Shown: piece by piece, positions 47,627 through 59,560 of the stretch | How the letters are laid out: the number at the start of each line of letters is the position of its first letter | Position numbering within the stretch: position 1 is the stretch's first letter | Assembly: GCA_027257055.1 (NCBI GenBank) | Contig: JAPVLO010000138.1 | Coordinates: 124,001-188,000, forward strand | Length of the DNA: 64,000 nt | Reading direction: 5' to 3' | Source: Cephalopachus bancanus | Taxonomy: Eukaryota > Chordata > Mammalia > Primates > Tarsiidae | Notes under the pieces: model-generated | What the model was told of the DNA's origin: nothing | The model's database searches: none | What the model saw: the letters and a program-made list of their open reading frames with translations, nothing else | Position numbers and translations under genes: made by a program

Positions 47627-48961
47627 ATCTTTCCTTCAAATATGAAAACTTCTCTGTCAGACACCTGGGATGGAAGTGTCAGTTATTAATCTTGATAAGA
47701 CCAGCAAGGGGAAAGTGAGGAGGGAGAAAATGGTGTTACCCAAACAATGAAAAGGGGAATCTCCGTCCTTCACTTTTCTCTCTGCCTTCAGGGAACTTCA
47801 GATTCAATTTCGGTCAAGAATATTACATGAAGAATGAATTCATTTCATGTCGCAAACCCTCCCTTTCCTTCCCCTGGATCTTCCCCCTAAACTTCTGCAG
47901 GGATGGTGGACACTGTAATTGCTTCTGAAACGCTGTCTTCTCCTCTCACACACATGATCTTGAATATAAAGGGATAATAGCCTTAGAGAGACAGTTCTTA
48001 ATGAAGTGCATCTTTTTCTTGCTCCTGAAGATCCAATTAAGGATGTCCTAGTCTAGAAATCCCTAGTGGGTGTCTTCCGGTATATAGTTTTGGGAGAGCT
48101 CAAAGCCCTGGTGAGAAAATAATGAAAATGTCTTGCTGTACATCCAGAAAAGGTACATAAAAAGAAAACCAAAAAAACCAAAAAAAAACTCTGTCATTTT
48201 CTTCCTCCCCCTTTGTATTGTGACCCTAAATACTGGGGCTACAAACTGGACAAGCAAAAATCAAGCTATGGAGACACACACATTTCTGTGCAACCTTGTC
48301 ATTGTGTGGCATGACATATCTATAGAAAACAGAGAATGTGGTGAGCATGGAATTTAAGTACCTGTGCAAAGAAATAGTCCATTAAAAATAAACCTATAAT
48401 GATCAATCTTATTTCCATCCACCTTAAATACTTTTCCTGAAATACAGACTTCGCCATTAGCATGCAATGAAGTACCCAATTATTCTATGCCCCGCTGTTT
48501 TCAACTCTCCCGGATTGTCAGTTCTCAGTTTTGAAATAAGCTGCACGATGTGAAAGGCATCGCTCTTTCTGTGACTGGTCTGCTGAGCTGATATGCTTTC
48601 TGACTTCCTTAGGCTTTTCTGCAGTTGTAAGTCAATGCTAATAGCATGATCCATGCTTTTGGTTTTAAAACCATTTACACAGCAAAAGAACTCTTTGAAG
48701 TATTTCTGTATGTTATACCAGAGTTTCTTTCTTTCTGTTTTCCCCTTAGAATATCTGAAATGCTTACACTAAAATTTGTCTTGAGCTAAAAGAAAATTTT
48801 GTGTTGTTTTTATTTTTATTTTTTCAAAGCGTGAACTGCCTTTGTTCACTTGAAGACAAATGCATGCCACCTAATTTTAGGGCCCTTCAGTATCCAATTA
48901 TCACCTTGAACGATCTGTTTAGAAAAGAGCAATAGAACTTTGGGATAGAAACATAGTAAAC
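47627..48961. other. Unique sequence
   Basis: No gene or repeat recognised. Confidence 0.5.
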
Positions 48962-49338
48962 CAGTGTTGTCCAATGGAGCAGCCACAAGTCATGTGAGCA
49001 CGACAGCTTTGACTAATCCACAATGAGATTTTTTTTTTTTCTTTTTTGAGAAAGCAGGATTTATTAAGAGGACAGGAAAGCTCCCACAGTGGGAGGGGAC
49101 CCAAGGAGGTTGCCCCACATTGAGATTTTGAAGACTTAATATAAAACAAAGAATGTAAAATATCTCATTCTTTCTTGATTACATGGTGAAATGATAACAT
49201 TTTAATAGGCCAAATTAAAATTAAAAAACTATATCACTTAAGGTAAGTCCACCTGTTTCTTTTCAATCTTTTGAAACATGGCTACTAGAAAAATTAAACT
49301 TACATATGTGACTTGAATTCTATTTTATTAGACAGCCC
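48962..49338 (-). mobile_element. Non-autonomous hAT-Charlie-type element
   Basis: The termini CAGTGTTGTCCAATGG (left) and TTATTAGACAGCCCTATG (right) form imperfect inverted repeats typical of a common mammalian hAT family. ACATGGCTACTAGAAAAATT and ACTTACATATGTGACTTGAA support it. It carries an 82-bp retroposed insertion at 49033-49114. It is related to the element at 32397 but in the opposite orientation. The family name is uncertain. Confidence 0.6.
49033..49114 (-). mobile_element. Retroposed 3' end of a retroviral-LTR-type transcript with poly(A)
   Basis: Read on the minus strand, about 65 bases with CTCCCACTGTGGGAGC and an AATAAA signal are followed about a dozen bases later by an A-rich tail. 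The flanks CCACAATGAGATTTT (49018-49032) and CCACATTGAGATTTT (49115-49129) are a near-perfect 15-bp target-site duplication. The body resembles the polyadenylation region of gammaretrovirus-like (HERV-H/W-type) LTRs. It is a non-coding, 5'-truncated fragment. An unrelated mRNA 3' end is the alternative. Confidence 0.55.
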
Positions 49339-49484
49339 TATGTTGATGGACTAATGTGTGACATAATTTAGGTATCCCTTTCAAGATTTAATTGCTCTTG
49401 ATTTATTTGTTGTTTTTAGAAATAGAATTCTGTTTATTGTGCAGCTTCTTAATGATGAGAGACTCTTGGAATTACTTTCAGCAT

Positions 49485-50080
49485 TTTTAGCCTTCTTAAG
49501 TTGTAATTGACAAAAATTAGATGTATTTAGGGTGTGCAGCATACTGTTTTGACATACTAGACGTTGTGAAATGATTAAATCCAGCTAAAGAACAGAGCCA
49601 TCCCCCCACACACGTTCCATTTTTTTATGGCAAGAACATTTAAAATCTACTCTCTTGGCAATTTTTAGGTGTATATTACATTGCTGACTATAGTCACCCT
49701 GCTGCAGAGTAGATCTTCAGAACTTTTTCATGCTGACTAAAAGCTTGTAACCTTTGCCCAAGGTCTTCCCTCTTATGTTCCCTGCCCCCGAATTCCTGGT
49801 AACCATCATTCTACTTTCTACTTGCATGAGTTTGACTATTTTAGATTCCATATATAAGTGAAATCATGCGGTGTTTGTCATTCGGGGCTTGGTTTATTTG
49901 ACTTGACATAGTAGCCTCAAGGTTCATGGTTGTCCTTGCAAATGACAGGGCTTCTTGTTTTTTAAAGATGGATAGTATTTGATTGTGTGTATATGTATGT
50001 ATGTAGGTATGTGCAAATCTATATTAGACTTTATCAATGTATTATTGATGGACATTTAGGGTCAATCTCTCTCTTGACTT
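49485..50080 (-). mobile_element. Old L1 (L1MA-type) 3' end, antisense
   Basis: The plus strand reads TTGTAATTGACAAAAATTAG, then a GTGAAATGATTAAATCCAGC segment, AACATTTAAAATCTACTCTC, GACTATAGTCACCCTGCTGC, CCATCATTCTACTTTCTAC and a TCCATATATAAGTGAAATCA segment. This is the well-known L1M 3' UTR in reverse. It is interrupted at 50081 by an antisense Alu. No frame survives. Confidence 0.85.
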
Positions 50081-50140
50081 ATTCTATTCTATTCTATTCT
50101 ATTCTATTCTATTCTATTCTATTCTATTCTATTCTATTCT
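50081..50140. repeat. (ATTCT)12 pentanucleotide repeat derived from an Alu tail
   Basis: Twelve uninterrupted ATTCT units lie between the left target-site duplication and the antisense Alu body, exactly where the Alu poly(A) tail should be. The tail has evolved into (AGAAT)n on the Alu strand. ATTCT is the motif expanded in human spinocerebellar ataxia type 10. Confidence 0.97.
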
Positions 50141-50414
50141 ATTTATTTTGAGTTGGAGTCTCACTCTGTCACCCAGGCTGGAGTGCAGTGTCATTCTCAT
50201 GACCACCGCAGCATCAACCTGCTGGGCTCAGGTCATCCTTCCTCCTCAGCCTTCCAAGTAGCTGCAACTACAGGCACGCACCACCATACCCAGTTAATTT
50301 TCTTTTATTGATTGTAGAGACAAGATCTTGCCAAGTTGCCCAGGCTGGTCTTGAACCTCTGGGCTCAGGCATTCCTCTCATCTCCACCTCCCAGCCATGA
50401 GTAATCGACACTGG
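50141..50414 (-). mobile_element. Alu, antisense, internal 5' deletion, nested in L1
   Basis: The reverse complement has CAGAGTGAGACTCCAACTC at its 3' end and CCAGAGGTTCAAGACCAGCC in the B box. The 5' end is scrambled or deleted around GCCAGTGTCG. The target-site duplication is CTCTCTTGACTTATT (50069-50083) versus CTCTCTTGGTTTATT (50415-50429). It is of intermediate age. Confidence 0.92.
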
Positions 50415-50429
50415 CTCTCTTGGTTTATT

Positions 50430-50825
50430 TTAATATCCTTAAGTATGCAAGTTTTTGTTCTTAAGATCTATCTTGATTTATTCTTAAGGTCTTTTAAACA
50501 TTTTTTGGAGAATCATTACTGTTAGAAACGACCAGCTATTTTGTTGCGTGTCATTTGTTAGTTATTTTCACAAGTCCCTATTTCTTCTCTCCCATTAACC
50601 ATTTAATCCTTCCTGGTACTTTCCAGAACTCCTCACATCTGTGTTAGGTAGCCTTTAAACACAAACTACACAAAAGTAAACAGATTTTTTTTGCTTTATT
50701 TTTAAAAGGTAGATCCCAAAACGTTCAATGCTTCAGCAATTAATTCCTCAAGCTGTGGAATTCTAATGATCTCTTTTATTTCTTGCTTTTTGTCAGTATG
50801 TCTGTGAGCAGCACATCACATCATT
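50430..50825. other. Unique sequence
   Basis: Nothing recognised. Confidence 0.5.
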
Positions 50826-51298
50826 TGAGAATTTTTTTTTAATTTTTAATTATTTTTTAATTTTTATTTTAAGGATGTGGGGTACAATTCAGGGTTCGGT
50901 ATACAAATGGTCACTGCGCAGGTAAAGTTTGAGTCTCACTTCGGCCCCCACGTCACCTGGTTTGAGATCAGGTACCCTTATTGACGAAGTGTGTCCTCCA
51001 CCCCTGCTCCCTTCCCTGGCAGTTTCCCACTACTGCCACTCCCTTTCTTATAGTATTATGATATTGTTCAAGGCCCGCTTATGAGTGAAAGCATTTGGCA
51101 CTCAGTTCTTTGTTTCTGTGATAGATCAGTGAGTATTACAGACTCTAAATCGATCCGAGTGGCTGTGAAGTATTTTGTCCTTTATGGCTGCGTAATTTTC
51201 CAACGTGTATATGTACCACATTTCTTTTATCCAGTCTACTTTCCATGGTCAGCATGGCTGCCTCCACGTTTTTGCTATTGTGAATAGTGCTGAAATAA
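50826..51298 (-). mobile_element. L1 3' end of the lineage type, antisense
   Basis: T-rich start, then GGATGTGGGGTACAATTCAG, then the GGCAGTTTCCCACTACTGCC block (single copy), TTATGAGTGAAAGCATTTGG and CTTTATGGCTGCGTAATTTT. It stops at about GTGCTGAAATAAA. It is 5'-truncated, with no usable frame. Confidence 0.88.
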
Positions 51299-52830
51299 AA
51301 GGACAATTTTCCATCAGGGTGGGCATGTTGATTAGAAGCAAGGGTTAAAACTGCACTTCTTCACAATAGGAGTTATCCAGGTTTAGATTTTATTTTTCGA
51401 AAAATCGCAACCATGTCCATGGTAAACACTTTTCTTAGTTGCATACACAGCATTTAAGCAGGCTCTGCTGGCTGTGCTAAATCTTAACAACAATTTTAAA
51501 GTTAAAAAAGCAAAAATTCCAAAATAGCACCAAATAGGAAAAATGATATTAAGTTGGGATTCTAGACATTGCTATTAAAAATTCTCAAAAACGGGCCTTT
51601 TGTCTCAGAAACTAAGACAGAAAAAGAATAAGCCTAATATTTTTAAAATGTATATTATTTTTTCCAGCTAGCAAAATGTCTTCAATATTTTACTACAGAC
51701 TCTGGCCAGGACTCTGAAAGAAAGCCCACAGATGTGCTCACAGAATGAACTTCAGTCTTTCCGTAATTGGAAAAGAGGATTTTTGCTTTCTAGTGTGGTG
51801 CGTTAGACGGTGTTGACTCTTAAAGAAAAAAATGCATGTATGTCCCTGATGCTACATCAACATATAACAGAATGAACTTTATTAAAAACATCGTGAATTT
51901 GCATTTTAGCACGGCATGTCCAAAGTCACATCTTTGATAGCACATTATAGCTCATGTGGGTATTTGCTTTCACAGCACATTTTAGTCTGCATTTGAGGAC
52001 ACTGTCATGTTTGCACAGTTTCCTGAGAATCTCAAAAGTGCAAAATGTTCCAAACCAGGAAAAGGATGATCATGCTTCAGTTAAAGTAAAAATAAGAGAG
52101 TTTTGTGGCTTGTACACTTAAAATATAAAGACAAAATTGGAATTCCAGAGCAGTTTCTTGAGGGAAGAAACAGAAAGGTCAAAAACTTCTGATGACAGCA
52201 GAAAAAGGTAATTCTTTTTGTAAGATCTAAAAAGATGATCCCTGCATCCATGAATCTTAGCTAACAGAAAGGTCAGTGAGTAGTTTACTGACTGTCTCAA
52301 GGGTTTTGGCTACATGATGCCAGACATTCACATGTTTCTAGATATTTATAGAGTTGATGGAGGATAGAAACAACTTTCTGATTAATTATAGATTCTCTCT
52401 CTTTCCATCTGGATATTTTTAGCATCATGTAAACAGATCTTATGTAACAGACATAGTTATACCATAAGTTATTCTACTCCTATTCTTGCAATCAAATAAA
52501 ATTTTTCCACTAAAGTTTAGTGAGGTTTGTAAATTTTGCTTATTAATTTTCTAGGATCACATTTACACAAAGATGATGGAGTTGGAATGGCAGTTTCTTC
52601 TTGCCCAAATTCAGGTCATTTAGGGTTTTTACTATAAAGAAGTCTTTTGATAAATAAAGCAAATATTGAAAAGTAGTCTCGATCTTGAAGACATTATTCT
52701 GATTCTAGCTAACTTATATCTCTTTTGGCAATTGAAAGTTTTCCCACATGTTTGTGACTGTTTATTAAACATCTTGATGATAAAACTATTCATTCCAAAG
52801 AAAAATTCTATGTATCGGCCTAGCACTACA
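51299..52830. other. Unique sequence
   Basis: No gene or repeat recognised. Confidence 0.5.
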
Positions 52831-52858
52831 CCCCTTATACATTCTCTCTCTCTCTCTT

Positions 52859-53150
52859 ATTCTTTTTTTTTGAGTCGGAGTCTCACTCTGTCACCTGGGC
52901 TGAAGTGCAGTGGCACGCTCATGGCCACCACAGTCTCAACCTGCTGGGTTCAGGAGATCCTTCTGCCTCAGCCTTGCAAGTAGCTGGGACCACAGGGGCA
53001 CGCCACCTCGCCTGGCTAATTTTTTGATTTACTGTAGAGCTGAGATCTTGCCAAGTTGCCCAGGCTGGTCTCCACCCTGTGGGCTCAGCCAGTCCTCTCA
53101 CCATGGCCTCTCAAAGGGCTGGGTTTACAGGCATGAGCCACCGTGCCCAG
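52859..53150 (-). mobile_element. Full-length Alu, antisense, older lineage copy
   Basis: Poly(T) at 52863-52870, GAGTCGGAGTCTCACTCTGT, and the reverse complement of the Alu 5' end at CCGTGCCCAGC. The target-site duplication is CCCCTTATACATTCT (52831-52845) versus CCCCTCATATATTCT (53151-53165). Between the left duplication and the poly(T) is a (TC)n run. The overlapping frames of 105 and 121 codons are Alu translations. Confidence 0.93.
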
Positions 53151-53279
53151 CCCCTCATATATTCTTAGACATCCTAAAAGAAAGCCCAGTCAAAATAGCA
53201 GCGAAGCTCTGTGTATTTTTTCAGAGTTTCCTTGCCACTTTCAACATATCTGCTATAGCACTTATTTATTGTTAATGCT

Positions 53280-53375
53280 TGTTTGACTGCAGAAACTGTT
53301 ATACTCCTTTTTACATCTTCACGGCGCACCATGATTTTCAGTAAATATTTGTTAATTGAAGGATGATTACTCCAT
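53280..53375 (+). mobile_element. Possible L2 3' terminus
   Basis: CAGTAAATATTTGTTAATTG followed by AAGGATGA resembles the end of L2 (CAATAAATATTTGTTGAATG). Too short for certainty. Confidence 0.35.
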
Positions 53376-55974
53376 AATGAAACAGAAGCCCGAGGACAGG
53401 GAAGATGCAACAGAATTTTGTGTCTTTTCTTGAGTGGTCTTGCTGCCTAGTCTTCCTTCTGACAGCTTTGTGTATAGGTTCCATGTGCTTTTTTCATTTG
53501 GTTAACTCTGCTTGCTGGTCCAAGCACTGAATTCATATTGGTACCTGCCAGTTTCCTTACACAAAAAGTAATGGCCCAAGTCCTAAAACCAGCTGGGGCA
53601 CATGTATCTAAGGAACGAAACCCTTTGGATACCTCCAATTGTAAAATCCTTTAGAACACCAACTTAATGAATTTCAAAACTGACTATAAATACCCACTGC
53701 ATTTTGGTATGATAAACCTTTAAACACAGCATTTGTAATCAACAAATTTAAAAAAAAACAAAGCTGAAAAATCTGAAGACTATGTTTTTGGGTACCATAA
53801 ATGAAGTTTGAAACCACCATTTATTTATTATGATATTGGCCCATATGGTAATACCTTCAGAGTCAGAAGAGTAAGCGTGGAATAATTGGTCCTAATAGGT
53901 TCCTGAAAACAACTGCAAACAGGTCCTTATTTTGGATCAAATTAGCAGAAAGAGAAAAAAAAGGGGGGGGGGTCTTGAGATTGTAGCTAAGGCTCACAGA
54001 GTCACAATCAAATTACCATAAGAGGGGACATTATGCATTGTTAAACAAAGTTAAGGCACACCGATTTGACAAAAAAATAAAGTCTTTTATAAAGGAAGAT
54101 AGCACTGCATTATGCTATGCTTACTTGTCTATGAAAATATAAAATTGACAGATAATTATTCTCTCTATTGACGATTTCATGATTAGGAAGAATTTTAATT
54201 GGTACTTTCAGCTGGCATTAAATGTGTACTTTCACAGCGTTTTACTCCCAAAGTCATCATTATCAGATGCATTTGGTAGGCATGGGAGAGGTGTAAGACA
54301 ACTACAGAAACTTGTGACAAGATGGCAACTGTTTGTTGACTTTAAATGATGACTTGTAATGTAGATATCTAGACACTCTGAAACATCAGTCTCAAAGCAG
54401 AATATTTTTGGTATCATTAAATAATTATTAATTGATAATTCAATATTTAGACAATCGTCTACCCAACTTGATCTATTCATCTTGTGGTAGTCATCTATAT
54501 TCTGAAGAAATCTGATGATGCAGACATTTGGGATTTGAAAATGTTCTTAGTTTTTTAGGTTAGAAAAAGGGTTTTTAGCTAATTTTGGCATTATGTTCTC
54601 CTCTTCAGAAATTAAAAACCAGTCTTGAGTCCTTGGAAAATCACACTATTTTTCTCCCTTGAATATTTTGCCACAGAACTACAATGAAGTGATCTGAGTA
54701 TTTCAAAACTTGATACAAAGCCTCACATCCAAGTCATTTAAATTCTTTCCTCAGTGCCTGTTTTCCACCAGATTGTGTCCAAATTCAGTAGTTTAGTCCA
54801 AAAGCTCAGTATCAACTGAACTTTTGACTCACATAAATGATTTTCAATAAATGTAATTAAGTTTATATTAGAGGATTAGACCTGGCCAGAGAGATTTCCA
54901 TTTCAATTATTAGAAAATAATATTTCTGGTCTAAGCATTGAAAAGTATTTCCATCCTTTCCCTGAAACATTTTTTTTTTGGTCTTAATTAGAGTACATCT
55001 ATTTACTTTTAGGCTTCCAGACTTTCCGTACTGAAAACAAGCTTTGGGTTTGAATTTTTAATCCCCCAAAGAAAACAGAGTAAAATAGGACAGCATGAGT
55101 TGTTCTTGCCCACAGTTCTTTTTTATTTGTGCTGTGTTTATCTTCATATACTGAAAAATGTTCCTTGTCTGCATTGAAATGTTGATGTGCCAAGCAAATT
55201 CAATTTCTCTTCCTACCACATTTCTGTTGGCTGGGACTGGAAGTTTCTCTGGATTTCCTTGTAGCTGTTGTTTGTCAATGCATTTTTGTCCTGTGAAATG
55301 GTTCAGCAATTCTAAATGTTAACATTTTAACCTTCTTTTAGTTTATCTCAAAATTTTCCCCAGACATATTTTGAGCTGGTATTTAAATGGGATGAGAGGG
55401 GAATTTCTATCTAGCAATTTATATATAAAATAGCTAGCATATTTTTAATATATGAATTTATATGAAAATTCTGTTTTACTTGATTTGAAAACTTTCTCAA
55501 TTTTACTTTTTGTTCTGCCAATAATTTGTGTGGATATTAAAAATAGTTACAATAGATAAGTTCATTATATGAGAGCAAATTATAAGATGACTGCATTATA
55601 TATTATTCCAACTTTGTTTCTCAATTTAGTAACATATGCAGTATTGGCTACAGTGATTCCAGATAGGTACTGAAATTGACAATGATCTTTTAACAGAAGT
55701 GAGTCCCTATAGAAATACATTTTTATGTTTCTTGTGTTTTGTTTTTGTTTATTTTTATTTTTGTGTATTAGGAAATATTAAGGTCATAAATTAGTAGCGC
55801 ATTTTTCTATGAACTAATAAAAATGGAAAAGAAAAGATGCAAAATTACTTTTGTTAGTCTATGAGCACATTTGATATGTCTGACAACTGCCTTCTGCTGT
55901 AACTTCTGTGCTTGCCAACCAAAGGGCAGTTACCATTTGACCTGAGAGCTCTCTAGACACTTGGCATGTTGGGC
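53376..55974. other. Unique AT-rich sequence
   Basis: No coding exon or repeat that I recognise. An A-run abutting a G-run of ten lies at 53953-53972. Confidence 0.5.
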
Positions 55975-56110
55975 CCAGTATTTCTCAAATGTGAATGAGA
56001 GTCACTAGTGGCCAATAAACCTAGGGTGCTTGTTAAAGTGCAGATTGCAGGGCTATAATGCAGATCGAATGAAACCATAACTCTTAACTCTGTCGGAATT
56101 CTTATACATA
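55975..56110 (-). mobile_element. MER5-like hAT fragment, antisense
   Basis: GTATTTCTCAAATGTGAATG, GAGAGTCACTAGTGG and GGTGCTTGTTAAAGTGCAGA, TTGCAGGGC follow the reversed order of MER5A. It is moderately diverged. Confidence 0.5.
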
Positions 56111-56280
56111 TTAAGTTTTAAAACACCAGTCTGCTGGTGTCAATGGCAGAGAGAGAGAATTTGCTATTGGAGAAACACAGGGACTTGAGAAATAGTCAAT
56201 ACTTCCGTGACTTGTGAAAGGCACCACAGACATAAGAGAACAAATATCCTGCATGTGAAAATCTGGGATCATCTGTATGT

Positions 56281-56424
56281 GCTGGGTGCAGTGGCTCGTG
56301 CCTGTAATCACATCACTTGGGAGGCTGAGGCAGGAGGATTGCTGGAGCGCAGGAATTCAAGACCAGCCTGGGCAACAGAGTGAGACTCTGTCCCTAAAAA
56401 ATAAATAAATGAATAAATAAAAAG
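56281..56424 (+). mobile_element. Free left Alu monomer (FLAM-like)
   Basis: GCTGGGTGCAGTGGCTCGTG runs through GGAATTCAAGACCAGCCTGG to GCAACAGAGTGAGACTCTGT and an A-rich TAAATAAATGAATAAATAAA tail. There is only one monomer. Either it is an ancestral free left monomer or an Alu dimer with an internal deletion fusing left start to right end. Length and tail favour the former. Confidence 0.7.
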
Positions 56425-57574
56425 TAAAAGGGCAGCAAAATGATCTAGTATTATGTAGTTTGTGAATACACCATGTAGCTTTATAGCAAACATATCTGTA
56501 GCTTGGGACTACAATATTATGAGTAAAACATGACAATATGTTCTATTATATATTAAATGTAATAAAAAGCAAGACAACTCAAAGTTATAGATCAGAATTA
56601 TACAGAAAATATTTCAAATATTTTAAATACTGAGCACTGTTGTGAAGACAAAAATAGTTCTCTATAATCTGAAAAATATTGAAAGTGAAGTGGAATTTTA
56701 AATTTCATATAATTTTAAAATATAAACGCTAAATTGCTTTGCCATTTGTGTTTTCAAAGTAGATTTATTATAAACTATGCTAAACTAAGTTTCTCAAATA
56801 TTTCAAACATTTTGGGAATTTAAATGAAGAAATATCTGCTGAAAATTCTTTAACAATGAAACAATATTTGTTCTAAAAACATCTAAATAATTTTAAAGGT
56901 CCAATCTCAATATTTCCCTAAATTGTAAACAGCATAAGACTACATTTCTAAAATTATTACCTAGTGAAATATGGTTATGGTTTTCATTTCAGTCACTGAC
57001 TTACACCTAATAAGTATGAAAAAACATTTAAACATCAAAAACTTTAATGTGTCTCTTCATCTTAGAAAACTGTAGTAATTGTGTAACTAGTTGTATGTGT
57101 AAACATACTTTTAAAAATTTGGCCTGGTTGTAATGAAATTTAGCATTTAAAATGAATTATTTTACAATCATGTTTAATTCTTATTAGATGTGAATCTTTT
57201 TTGTTCTTTTGTTTTCAGCTCTATGAAATAACCAGCACTCAATAATGCACCCTTTGCTAGAAATCATTTTTGTATTTTAGTGACAGCTGGAAGTTGGAGA
57301 GACATGAGAAAAATAAGAAAACTCTCTTTAGTTTATATAAGTTCTTGTCAGAAACCTATGGCAGATACAATATGTATTCTTAATACATTCTCAGGAAGCA
57401 TATTTTTCTGACCTCTTCTGTATAAGAAGAATTGCAGATTTATATCATCCATTGGAAATATATATGTAAACTTTGAAGTCATTATCAAATTTAAGTTGAA
57501 CTGGTGTGGAACAAACACTGTGGCCCCAAAAGAAACAATTTATTTTAGAGAGAGAGTTACACCACGTTCACAAC
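56425..57574. other. Unique AT-rich sequence
   Basis: Nothing recognised. Confidence 0.5.
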
Positions 57575-58270
57575 CACAACTATAGCACCCAGCACTGCTG
57601 TTGGTCCATGTCAGGAGCTCAAGGGGCAGGTGTCTGGTAAACATGGATGGGTGAATGGAAGAGTTCAGGCTTTAGATTGCACATCAGCGATTCCCTCTCA
57701 GTTTGGCATTTTGATCTTCTGACTTGGCTTCCTTTTTGTCCTAGATGAGATCTCTCCCACCTTTTACACAGGTTATTCCAACAATTTGATCTCTTTAATT
57801 CGAATTTTTTCCAAAATCCGTCCTACCCACAGCTGCAGTCTTCATCAGGTCACTCTCGCTCTACTGTTTAAGACTCTCCAAGGATTTCCTCTTGCCTTTA
57901 AATTAGGTAGACTTTACAACAAGGTGCATATTCTGATGTTTCTTTACTGCCTCCACGTTACCTTTGTCTTTCTTCCCAAAATCTGCAGTTGTGTCAGGCT
58001 TGGTTGTGGTGTTTCATGTGAAATGCACGCCTTTTGTTACACTAGGACTTTGCATAAATTTTGTACTTTCTGGAACTTTCTTCCCTCTTCTTTGCCTCAT
58101 ATCTACTTACTCTGTCATTTTAAAATTTGCTCCATGTCGAGATATTCCCAAAGAAAATTCACAGGTCCAGCATTTCTACCATATAAACCACAGCCCTTTT
58201 CTCTTATCATAGAAATAAACAGTGCCACTGGTGCTGATACAAAACTGAATTTTACCCTTTCCTGATAAGC
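57575..58270 (+). mobile_element. Decayed L2-like sequence, sense
   Basis: Two parts. 57575-57660 resembles the L2 tail (ATAGCACCCAGCACTGC, then GGATGGGTGAATGG). 57780-58150 resembles the preceding 3' region (CACTCTCGCTCTACTGTTTA, AGACTCTCCAAGGATTTCCT, GGAACTTTCTTCCCTCTTCT). A 159-codon frame, the second longest in the window, runs over 57786-58265. It has no protein family signature and is best read as an accidental frame in old LINE sequence. Confidence 0.45.
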
Positions 58271-59459
58271 TGGCTATCCAGTTTAAGATGTATCCGTTCA
58301 AACACATATAACTTCCCATGGACTGTTAAATTTTATGATGATTCCATTGTAAATCTATATGAAGTTAGTAAGCTATTAATCAAAGGAACAAAGTAAAATA
58401 CTCGCATTTAGAAAAAGATTTGACTATTTCTATATAATAATGTTGGGTCCAAGGATCAGCCCCAAAGCATTGCTCTGATGGCTGTTACACATTCTATTAA
58501 GTGAAAAATCCCGCATATCAGATGTCTGAATTAAGTGCTGTGTCCGCTGTACTCTATCTTTATGAGCGGAAAAGTGTTATCATTTTAGGATTTTGACAGG
58601 CTTCCCGGAAAGTCGTTTTCCTTGGGGAGGAAAAGTGTGCTGGGAGAGGAGGGGATGATTGTGGGAGGACTTGAAGGAGTGCTCCCCTGCAGGACGGCTG
58701 ACAGGTAGAAGATTGAAGGGGTAATTAGCAAAGCTAGGTGGGAGGAGAGGTGCTCCGAGGGCAGTTCTGAGATGAATCTGTAAGTGATATCCCCATTTGT
58801 ACCCTGGCGTAATAGGTTTCCATTTAAAATAAAATTGAAATATAATGAGGCAAATTTGATGTCTGCCAAGTTTGTTACAGTTGAGTCCTACATTTACTCA
58901 CACTTCTCAGCTGAGCTGAGACTGTGGAGAACGGCGAGAAGACCAGACATGCTCGTGGTTTTTCCTCTTAATTCTGGTAGGAAACAAACAAATCTGCGTG
59001 TGCATTTAAAAACTCCCGTATGAAAAGGTTCCTTCTCGGGCCTTATGCAATCATGACATCTATACAATCATAATTACCTAATAAATAATTTTTGATGAGT
59101 TCTACTCTGTGAATGCAGGCCCACTGTCAACTAGCAATATTGTTCTGTCGTGGCAGTAAATTAGTCCCCTTGGCTGGCCAACCATCATATAAATCTATAC
59201 TTGATTATATACATGTATGCACATACATGTAAAAACATCATACATCACAACATGTGCAGATCAGAAGGAAGAGCGGAAGTCAACATTGCTGTGGTTTATT
59301 CCGGGGGAGATGTAAAAGAAAAGAAAACACTTTAAAGGGAATTTTTTTCCTGATTATAGTTTAGTGGTTTCACTGAGTTTTCTTTAAAACAATAGTAACT
59401 TTCAATATCACCTGGGGAGATACAAAACAAGGAGACTCGATTCAACAAATATTGGTCAA
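58271..59459. other. Unique sequence, possible conserved non-coding element
   Basis: 58560-59200 combines GC-richer blocks with TAAT-containing AT blocks (CATAATTACCTAATAAATAA). It has no repeat signature. A regulatory role is possible but unsupported by anything beyond composition. Confidence 0.3.
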
Positions 59460-59560
59460 CGGTTCTATTATGAAATCCGTATTTTGCATGTAATCACTGA
59501 CTTTTAGGAAATTATCATTTGACTTTCAGAACTTTGTACGAAATGCACACTTGCTCAAGG
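59460..59560 (+). repeat. Direct repeat copy A (about 100 bp)
   Basis: It contains TATTTTGCATGTAATCACTG and ACTTTTAGGAAATTAT and ends ATGCACACTTGCTCAAG. It matches 60671-60770 with scattered substitutions. It is not a repeat family I recognise. Confidence 0.85.

Noticed and set aside
50081..50140. The window being the ATXN10 (SCA10) locus because of ATTCT repeats
   Set aside because: No ATXN10 exon or flanking sequence is recognised; the repeat is explained by this Alu's tail.
57786..58265. 159-codon open frame on the plus strand
   Set aside because: No recognisable domain, it overlaps L2-like sequence, and a second overlapping frame is also open, as expected in T/C-rich DNA.
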